From Pontibacter aydingkolensis (lineage in GTDB: Bacteria > Bacteroidota > Bacteroidia > Cytophagales > Hymenobacteraceae), in contig NZ_JAHYXK010000001.1 in NCBI RefSeq assembly GCF_019443125.1, positions 62,001 through 126,000 on the forward strand: a stretch of 64,000 nucleotides of DNA, written 5' to 3'. Position 1 is the stretch's first letter; every line of letters starts with the position of its first letter. The notes under the pieces are model-generated. The model saw nothing but the letters and a program-made list of their open reading frames with translations, made no database searches and was not told the DNA's origin. This document shows positions 59,074 to 64,000 of the stretch, piece after piece. A program made the position numbers and the translations under genes.

Positions 59074-59106
59074 CTTGTAATTAACAGAATTAAATCCGTA
59101 CCTTTG
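59074..59106 (+). promoter_or_regulatory. Promoter of rpsP-rimM-trmD
   Basis: CTTG (59074-59077), 21 nt, then TACCTTTG (59099-59106), close to the Bacteroidota consensus TTTG-N19-21-TAnnTTTG. The rpsP start lies 52 nt further on. Confidence 0.6.
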
Positions 59107-59158
59107 CGGTTCTAAAAAACTGGCGGACGGGATTCGCCGACTTAACTATTTATAAAAA

Positions 59159-59713
59159 ATGGCAGTAAAAATCAGACTGGCCCGCAGAGGCCGCAAGAAA
59201 GCCGCTATCTACGATATCGTAGTAGCTGATGCTCGTTCACCACGTGATGGTAAGTTTATCGAGAAATTGGGCACTTACAATCCAAACACAAACCCTGCTT
59301 CTATCAACTTCGATCAGGAGAAGGCGTTTACATGGGTTATGAACGGTGCTCAGCCAACTGATACAGTTAAGGCTATGCTTTCTTACACAGGTGTTCTTTA
59401 CAGAAGACACTTACAGATTGGTGTGATCAAAGGTGCTATTTCTCAGGAAACTGCTGACTCTCGTTTCGAGGAGTGGAAGAAAGAGAAAGAAGCTAAAATT
59501 GAAAGCAAGCGTCAGGGTCTTGTTACAGACAAAGAAGCTAAGAAAAAAGCTGCTTTCGATGCTGAGACTAAAGTTAAAGAAGCTCGTGCAGAGGCTATCC
59601 GTCAGCGTGAGGCTGATAAAGTTGCTGCGAACGCTCCTGCTGCTGAAGAAACTACAGAAGAGGCTCCTGAGGCAGCAGCTGAAGGTGGCGAGTCTACTGA
59701 AGAGCAAGCATAA
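59159..59713 (+). CDS. rpsP: 30S ribosomal protein S16
   Basis: S16 of the small ribosomal subunit. The conserved core is at residues 1-80 ([40 protein letters not shown]). The 184-residue protein then carries a long, charged C-terminal extension: a Lys/Glu-rich helix (about 98-155) and an acidic Ala/Glu tail ([20 protein letters not shown]). This extension is normal for the phylum. First gene of rpsP-rimM-trmD with a recognisable promoter 52 nt upstream. Confidence 0.97.
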   Translation: MAVKIRLARRGRKKAAIYDIVVADARSPRDGKFIEKLGTYNPNTNPASINFDQEKAFTWVMNGAQPTDTVKAMLSYTGVLYRRHLQIGVIKGAISQETADSRFEEWKKEKEAKIESKRQGLVTDKEAKKKAAFDAETKVKEARAEAIRQREADKVAANAPAAEETTEEAPEAAAEGGESTEEQA

Positions 59714-59725
59714 TTTCTTTCTGCC

Positions 59726-60304
59726 ATGAATATTGATGCCTGCTTTCTGTTAGGATACATCGTCAAGACCCATGGCACCAAGGGTCAGGTCGTTGCGTTT
59801 TTCGACGTAGACTTTCCTGAGGATTATGAAGATCTGGAATCAGTTTTCCTTGAACAAAAAGGAAGACTGATTCCTTTTTTTATCGATTCTATGGAGCCGA
59901 TAAAAAACAGCCGCTTCATCATCAAGTTTGAGGATACCAGCACGATGGAACAGGCAGAGGCATTACGTGGTACTTCTTTGTACCTGCCGCTAAACGAACT
60001 GCCTGAACTGGAAGATGATCAGTTTTACTTCCATGAGGTGATCGGATACCAGGTAGTGGATGCGAACCATGGCAAGCTTGGAACGGTAAAAGAGTTCTAT
60101 GACCTGCCGCAGCAGCAGCTAATGGCAATGGATTACCTGGGCCAGGAAATGCTTATCCCTGTAATGGGTGAAATCCTGCTTCGCGCAGACCATGAAGCCA
60201 AAGAACTGCACATAAGCCTGCCGGAAGGCTTACTGGAAGTATACACAGAGCCAGCAAACCCCGAAGACGCCGACGATCAGGACGACGACACGGAGGATAA
60301 GTAA
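59726..60304 (+). CDS. rimM: Ribosome maturation factor RimM
   Basis: RimM helps assemble the 30S head domain and binds S19. The 192 residues show the N-terminal RimM domain ([20 protein letters not shown], about 7-26) and the C-terminal PRC-barrel (about 98-175, [20 protein letters not shown] and [20 protein letters not shown]). The very acidic tail ([14 protein letters not shown]) is longer than in model species. It lies 12 nt after rpsP, and its stop overlaps the trmD start. Confidence 0.95.
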   Translation: MNIDACFLLGYIVKTHGTKGQVVAFFDVDFPEDYEDLESVFLEQKGRLIPFFIDSMEPIKNSRFIIKFEDTSTMEQAEALRGTSLYLPLNELPELEDDQFYFHEVIGYQVVDANHGKLGTVKEFYDLPQQQLMAMDYLGQEMLIPVMGEILLRADHEAKELHISLPEGLLEVYTEPANPEDADDQDDDTEDK

Positions 60305-60981
60305 TGCGTTTCGATATTATCAGTTGCCAGCCAGACCTGCTGGAAAGCCCCTTTAGCCATTCTATACTTAAGCGTGCCCAGCAAAAAGGTTTAGTGGAAG
60401 TACATGTGCATGACCTGCGCAAGTACGCCATTAACAAGCACGGCCAGATAGATGACTATGCTTTTGGTGGCGGCGCCGGTATGGTAATGATGATTGAACC
60501 CATAGACAAGATCATTACTGAGCTGCAGGAACAGCGCACCTACGATGCCATTATTTATATGACGCCCGACGGTGAAACGCTAAACCAGCAAACTGTAAAC
60601 AAGCTTTCGCTGCTGCAGAACGTGATCATACTTTGCGGCCACTACAAAGGCGTGGATGAGCGCGTAAGACAGCATTTTGTTACTCATGAAATCAGCATAG
60701 GTGATTACGTACTATCAGGCGGAGAACTGGGGGCAGCAGTGCTGGCAGATGCTATTATCCGCATCATACCCGGTGTGCTGAACGATGAATCTTCTGCGCT
60801 TACAGACTCTTTCCAGGATGGGTTACTGGCCCCCCCGGTATATACACGCCCGGCAACGTATAAAGGTATGAAAGTGCCGGATATACTGATGTCGGGAGAT
60901 GCACCCAAGATAGAAAAATGGCGGTTTGAGCAAGCTGTGGAGCGTACTAAACAGCGTAGACCAGATCTGCTTGACGATTGA
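60304..60981 (+). CDS. trmD: tRNA (guanine37-N1)-methyltransferase
   Basis: TrmD methylates G37 of tRNAs carrying G36 to prevent frameshifting, using SAM bound in a trefoil knot. The 225 residues include [20 protein letters not shown], the knot elements [19 protein letters not shown] and [20 protein letters not shown], and [20 protein letters not shown]. Its ATG overlaps the rimM stop by one nt (TAATG), so translation is coupled. The usual rplS follows after a gap of 172 bp with its own promoter box. Confidence 0.97.
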   Translation: MRFDIISCQPDLLESPFSHSILKRAQQKGLVEVHVHDLRKYAINKHGQIDDYAFGGGAGMVMMIEPIDKIITELQEQRTYDAIIYMTPDGETLNQQTVNKLSLLQNVIILCGHYKGVDERVRQHFVTHEISIGDYVLSGGELGAAVLADAIIRIIPGVLNDESSALTDSFQDGLLAPPVYTRPATYKGMKVPDILMSGDAPKIEKWRFEQAVERTKQRRPDLLDD

Positions 60982-61103
60982 TTTAGCAACTGACAACCAG
61001 CTGCTTTTATACTTTAGTACTGCCATTGCACTGAATTTTGAGCAATGCCAGCAAAAAACTATAATTTTTTTCTGCAAATGTTCTTATGTAATAAATAATT
61101 ACA

Positions 61104-61111
61104 TATCTTTG
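61104..61111 (+). promoter_or_regulatory. Bacteroidota -7 box for rplS
   Basis: TATCTTTG matches TAnnTTTG, 42 nt before the rplS ATG, suggesting rplS has its own promoter. Confidence 0.5.
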
Positions 61112-61153
61112 CAGTCCGAATTTTGAAGAAGATACTTTAAGAAAATAGCCATC

Positions 61154-61507
61154 ATGAGCGAGTTAATTAAATTTATTGAGCAGGAATATACTGACAAACG
61201 CGCCTCTTTCCCAGCTTTCCAGGCGGGTGATACAATCAATATCCACGTAAGAATCCGTGAGGGTAACAAAGAGCGCATCCAGCAGTTCCAGGGCGTTGTG
61301 ATCCAGCGTAAAAACGTGAACACTAACGGCGAAACTTTTACTGTTAGAAAAGTATCTAATCAGATCGGACTAGAGCGTATTTTCCCACTTCTTTCTCCAT
61401 CTATCGAGAAAATCGAACTTGTGAGAAGAGGTAAAGTAAGAAGAGCTAGACTTTACTATTTAAGAGGTCTTTCCGGAAAAGCAGCTCGTATCAAAGAAAG
61501 AAGATAA
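61154..61507 (+). CDS. rplS: 50S ribosomal protein L19
   Basis: L19 of the large subunit, 117 residues, lying at the subunit interface. Characteristic stretches are [60 protein letters not shown] and [20 protein letters not shown]. Full length. It is separated from trmD by 172 bp with a promoter box and ends at its own terminator. Confidence 0.97.
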   Translation: MSELIKFIEQEYTDKRASFPAFQAGDTINIHVRIREGNKERIQQFQGVVIQRKNVNTNGETFTVRKVSNQIGLERIFPLLSPSIEKIELVRRGKVRRARLYYLRGLSGKAARIKERR

Positions 61508-61546
61508 GAATACCTGTTTTCATAAATTTTTCCGTAGTTTTAGTGA

Positions 61547-61577
61547 GGAGGAGCTGTTTGCGCAGCTCCTCTTTTTT
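61547..61577 (+). terminator. Terminator after rplS
   Basis: GAGGAGCTG and CAGCTCCTC form a 9-bp stem around a short loop, followed by seven T, about 40 nt past the rplS stop. Confidence 0.88.
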
Positions 61578-61655
61578 TATGTATACGCTTTAAAACGTTA
61601 CTATTTTAGCAAAGCTCATTTATAAACGACATCCTAAAATAAAAACAGCTACCCG

Positions 61656-62240
61656 ATGAGAAGTTTACTTTACCCGCTACTATTGTGCACCATTGCGTTG
61701 CTAACAAGTTGTAAAACCGATTATGCCAACCTGCCTACTTACACAGGCAGCAGACAATTACAGGCTGTAATAGAAGTACCGGCCGGCAACAACCTGCAAC
61801 TAAAGTATGACCGCCAGGCACAGGAATTTGTAAGTGTTAAGCATGCCGGCGGAGATAGGATTGTAGAGTTTCTGCCGTATCCTAGTAATTATGGGTTTAT
61901 ACCATCTACAGAAGTTGGCAAAGACGGAGACGGATTGCCTATACTTGTACTTGCTCAAAGGATGGAAACAGGCACAGTAACGGAAGTTTTGCCGCTGGGT
62001 ATACTTCAACTGGAAACAGATGGCGAGATACAACCAATTGTAATAGCGGTACCAGCCCGGCCTCGTGAGCGCATAATTAGTGCCACTACCCTTGCAACTT
62101 TTTCCCAAGCCTACCCTGCTGCACAAGTTATACTAAAAGAGTGGTTTGTAAACCAAGACAAAACTGCCAACACCAAATTTGTTGCCTGGCGCGACGAACG
62201 TTTTGCAGATAAGGAAATACAGCGCTGGATGAAGCTGTAG
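61656..62240 (+). CDS. Lipoprotein related to inorganic pyrophosphatase
   Basis: A 194-residue lipoprotein (lipobox LLTSC, Cys at about residue 19) whose mature part matches family I inorganic pyrophosphatases: QAVIEVPAGNNLQLKYD, FLPYPSNYGFIPST and GKDGDGLPILVL. Aligned by eye to E. coli PPase, Glu20, Lys29, Tyr51, Tyr55, Asp65 and Asp67 are kept. Asp70 is Pro, Asp102 and Lys104 are not Asp and Lys (the region reads DGEIQPIVIAVP), and the Tyr141-Lys142 pair is missing. With these gone, normal PPi hydrolysis is doubtful. It may bind another phosphate compound outside the inner membrane. It stands alone. Confidence 0.78.
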   Translation: MRSLLYPLLLCTIALLTSCKTDYANLPTYTGSRQLQAVIEVPAGNNLQLKYDRQAQEFVSVKHAGGDRIVEFLPYPSNYGFIPSTEVGKDGDGLPILVLAQRMETGTVTEVLPLGILQLETDGEIQPIVIAVPARPRERIISATTLATFSQAYPAAQVILKEWFVNQDKTANTKFVAWRDERFADKEIQRWMKL

Positions 62241-62254
62241 GTGGACATTCTTAC

Positions 62255-62430
62255 TGCCTGATAGAGACGCAATATAGTGTCCCCACTCTGGCGAGTGTGA
62301 GCTATTAAGTGGCGTCTCGCCACGTTATACTATGAGTATAAATTAGGCTGAAGTATAAAAGTATAGATTTCAACGGCCAGAGGCCGTGGTATAACTCAAA
62401 CTCGCCAGAGGCGAGCGAGGGTGTAGGTAC
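62255..62430. repeat. Group of three-base-loop hairpins, no gene
   Basis: The 313-bp gap 62241-62553 has no gene. It carries GTGGCG-TCT-CGCCAC (62309-62323), ACGGCC-AGA-GGCCGT (62373-62387) and CTCGCC-AGA-GGCGAG (62401-62415). TCT is AGA on the other strand, so all three belong to one palindrome type with a GCC-AGA-GGC core. Confidence 0.7.
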
Positions 62431-62486
62431 GCAACCGATTTTATTTGGATAAAAGCAACTCTTAGCCTCTACCTACTACAAAAAAA

Positions 62487-62531
62487 TACGCTGATCAGCA
62501 TAATGCATTATCACATCTGCTAATCAGCGTA
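62487..62531 (-). terminator. Probable terminator of the coiled-coil protein gene
   Basis: TACGCTGATCAGCA and TGCTAATCAGCGTA form a 14-bp stem with one mismatch and an AT-rich loop, 23 nt past the stop; an A-run at the left gives a U-tail on the minus strand. Confidence 0.6.
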
Positions 62532-62553
62532 AAAATTAAATTGTAAGTGGGTA

Positions 62554-63258
62554 TTACCTTATCTGCTGTAGCTTGGCTCTGGCTGCCTCAACAGCTTTTT
62601 CCATATCCTGCACGCGCTGGCGGCTAACCTCCTGTTGTGTCTGGTTATTAATTACTTCCTGCTCCAATTGCTTCAGGTCATTTGCATTGCGCACCAGTTC
62701 TGCCTCCAGTTCCTGCTTACGCTTCTTGTTCTTGTCTATATTTAACTGGATGTCGTTTGCCTGCTTTACTACGCGGTCCTGCTCCTGCTTGGTGGCACGC
62801 AGCACATCTTCGGCCTCATTAATCTGGCGCAACACATCCTCACGGTATACTTTACGGGCAAAGCCACGCATAAAATTCTCAGCGGCTGCATACTCCTGAG
62901 GTGTTGCACTTTTATCTACATAAGCTACTCCCATGTCAAGGCTCCACCATACATAACTGCCATTTGTACCGCTACCAACTGTGGACAGCACACGCATAGG
63001 TTTGTTGCTAATGGTATCCACCACCGCATTCTCGATGGTATAAACCCCTTTGCTATACTTTACCTTACCGGCTTTGTTGGCAAGATGGTCTTTCCAGAAT
63101 TTCTCTACAAACTTCGGATCAAGCTGCACGGTTAGTTGCTGCCCACGGCGAAGTACACCATTTACGGTCTGCTCGCTTTCCTCTACCTTAACTTGCTGCG
63201 CCTGGCATATGCCGGCTACCATTAATAGCATTACAAGTAAAACTGTTCTCATTCTCAT
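62554..63258 (-). CDS. Exported coiled-coil protein
   Basis: A 234-residue exported protein with a signal peptide (MRMRTVLLVMLLMVAGICQA). The first half (about 25-120) is a domain I do not recognise, with LRRGQQLTVQLDPKFVEKFW and GTNGSYVWWSLDMGVAYVDK. The second half (about 130-230) is a continuous coiled coil, for example EDVLRATKQEQDRVVKQAND and QTQQEVSRQRVQDMEKAVEA. It is probably periplasmic. No partner is visible next to it. Confidence 0.75.
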   Translation of the reverse strand: MRMRTVLLVMLLMVAGICQAQQVKVEESEQTVNGVLRRGQQLTVQLDPKFVEKFWKDHLANKAGKVKYSKGVYTIENAVVDTISNKPMRVLSTVGSGTNGSYVWWSLDMGVAYVDKSATPQEYAAAENFMRGFARKVYREDVLRQINEAEDVLRATKQEQDRVVKQANDIQLNIDKNKKRKQELEAELVRNANDLKQLEQEVINNQTQQEVSRQRVQDMEKAVEAARAKLQQIR

Positions 63259-63366
63259 GCCTGACTTTAGTGAATTGTGTGATGTATACTTTGATATGAA
63301 TTACGAAAATAAGTAATAGGTCTGATATTCAGGATGTACCAGGGGATTAATTTAGCGAAAAATTGG

Positions 63367-63397
63367 TTTGGGATTAGAAATAGCAGCGTTACCTTTG
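63367..63397 (+). promoter_or_regulatory. Full Bacteroidota promoter of queD-folE
   Basis: TTTG (63367-63370), exactly 19 nt, then TACCTTTG (63390-63397): a complete match to TTTG-N19-TAnnTTTG. Transcription should start near 63404, leaving a leader of about 65 nt before queD. Confidence 0.75.
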
Positions 63398-63470
63398 TAA
63401 ACTTATAACCTACCCTTAAACTAGGGCTTAAAAGGGTGAACATTAGTTGTACAAGGTTGTTGGAGAAACT

Positions 63471-63878
63471 ATGAAAGTAACCGTTTGCCGGAAAGAACAC
63501 TTTAACGCTGCGCACAGGCTGTATAACACCGCCTGGAGCGATGAGCAGAACGACGCTTTTTTCGGAAAGTGCAACAACCCGAACTACCATGGCCACAACT
63601 ATGAGCTTATTGTAAAGCTTACCGGCACCGTAGACCCGGACACAGGCTATGTGTACGACATGAAAAAGCTGAGTACCTTGGTGCAGGAAGAAGTGATAGC
63701 CAGATTTGACCACAAAAACCTGAACCTGGATACAGAAGAGTTTGCGCAACTTAACCCAACCGCCGAGAATATTGCAGTGGTGATATGGAACAAACTGCGC
63801 CCGAAAATTGACGCCGGTTACGAACTGGCAGTAGTACTTTATGAAACAGAACGAAATTTTGTTGAATACAATGGATAA
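63471..63878 (+). CDS. queD: 6-carboxytetrahydropterin synthase (QueD-like)
   Basis: A 135-residue 6-pyruvoyl-tetrahydropterin synthase family enzyme, making 6-carboxytetrahydropterin for queuosine. From ATG 63471 (the longer TTG frame is unlikely): zinc His in KEHFNAAHRL and NYHGHNYELIVKL, the catalytic Cys in FFGKCNNPNYHG, and LDTEEFAQLNPTAENIAVVI with its ligand Glu. The GTP-derived substrate is made by FolE, whose gene overlaps this stop by 8 nt, so the two enzymes are probably coupled. A consensus promoter lies upstream. Confidence 0.93.
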   Translation: MKVTVCRKEHFNAAHRLYNTAWSDEQNDAFFGKCNNPNYHGHNYELIVKLTGTVDPDTGYVYDMKKLSTLVQEEVIARFDHKNLNLDTEEFAQLNPTAENIAVVIWNKLRPKIDAGYELAVVLYETERNFVEYNG

Positions 63879-64000
63879 CCAGGACTGGGATCGCGACGAT
63901 GAAATGGATGATCACATCCTGAGTTCATTGGAAACCCCATTGCGCCCCGATGCATTTGACCTCTCCGACAGCGAGAAGATCGCAATCATTGAAGAGCACT
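63871..64000 (+). CDS. folE: GTP cyclohydrolase I, partial
   Basis: The N-terminus of GTP cyclohydrolase I runs off the window end. From the ATG at 63871 it reads MDNQDWDRDDEMDDHILSSL and continues with ETPLRPDAFDLSDSEKIAII before EEH, the pattern before the catalytic core in FolE proteins. The catalytic His and Cys lie beyond the window. An in-frame ATG at 63841 inside queD is an alternative start. FolE converts GTP to dihydroneopterin triphosphate, the precursor for both folate and QueD. Confidence 0.85.
   Translation, partial: MDNQDWDRDDEMDDHILSSLETPLRPDAFDLSDSEKIAIIEEH

Noticed and set aside
60823-61077. 84-residue minus-strand ORF after trmD
   Set aside because: Mostly antisense to trmD and not protein-like.
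62554-63258. OmpH/Skp-like chaperone
   Set aside because: The coiled coil is at the C-terminus after an unrelated domain, unlike Skp, so I left it unnamed.
1-64000. CRISPR array, tRNA or rRNA genes
   Set aside because: No regularly spaced direct repeats and no tRNA T-loop/anticodon pattern or rRNA signature were noticed; repeats present are palindromic and irregularly spaced. A dedicated scan could still reveal a tRNA missed by eye.

Overview
This window reads as chromosomal DNA of a Bacteroidota bacterium, most likely order Cytophagales and probably close to Hymenobacteraceae (Pontibacter-like). The reasons are a type IX secretion PorQ homologue and a protein with a T9SS C-terminal sorting domain, a PorE-like OmpA/propeller protein, several families largely restricted to Bacteroidota (DUF5723, DUF6702), and -7 promoter boxes of the form TAnnTTTG, with one complete TTTG-N19-TAnnTTTG promoter. 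The genus is an inference from overall flavour; no rRNA is present. I saw no tRNA, rRNA or CRISPR array.

Layout. 0-3.7 kb: a minus-strand operon plsC-gatC-(partial gene), then Nudix hydrolase, DUF1801, RidA and GNAT genes. 3.7-6.0 kb: a decay zone with a 17-codon DUF1801 relic, an AT-rich redoxin plus small membrane protein, a broken cNMP-binding/exonuclease pseudogene, and two repeat families. 6-10 kb: the acetate operon DUF4212-actP-acs. 10-19.5 kb: SDR, porQ-hslU, lon, divergent PorE-like OmpA protein and DUF4184. 19.8-25.9 kb: DUF6702, LysM protein, rseP, dxr, a four-helix-bundle gene inside inverted repeats, and GH3. 26-33 kb: OsmC, PH-domain protein, dnaA, a 5'-nucleotidase split over two genes, a T9SS cargo protein and an M20 amidohydrolase. 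33.3-34 kb: repeats and a candidate structured RNA. 34-39 kb: methylmalonyl-CoA mutase mutA and mutB separated by a secreted NTF2-like gene. 39-45 kb: REPIN plus a RAYT transposase carrying a premature stop, membrane and secreted proteins, and meaB. 45-49 kb: folB, DivIVA-like, WD40, PPTase, redoxin. 49-56 kb: transglutaminase-like protein, acyl-CoA carboxylase beta, and an envelope group (MlaD, amidase, LptD-like). 56-64 kb: panB, RluA, desaturase, rpsP-rimM-trmD, rplS, a PPase-like lipoprotein, queD and folE.

How it fits together. Acetate uptake and activation, propionyl/methylmalonyl and probably leucine catabolism (mutAB, meaB, acyl-CoA carboxylase beta) indicate aerobic heterotrophic carbon use. 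Lon, HslU, RseP, DnaA, LptD, MlaD and the amidase are housekeeping proteostasis, replication and envelope functions. The rpsP-rimM-trmD and rplS block is the conserved translation cluster. FolB, QueD and FolE are pterin/queuosine enzymes.

The accessory layer is made of small repeats: at least four families of intergenic palindromes and MITE-like elements, one with its probable RAYT transposase present but interrupted by a stop codon, and an inverted-repeat cassette carrying a four-helix-bundle gene. In addition, the heptamer AAGTATA/TATACTT is strongly over-represented in genes and gaps on both strands. These, and the structured RNA candidate near 33.8 kb, are the parts least explained by ordinary annotation.
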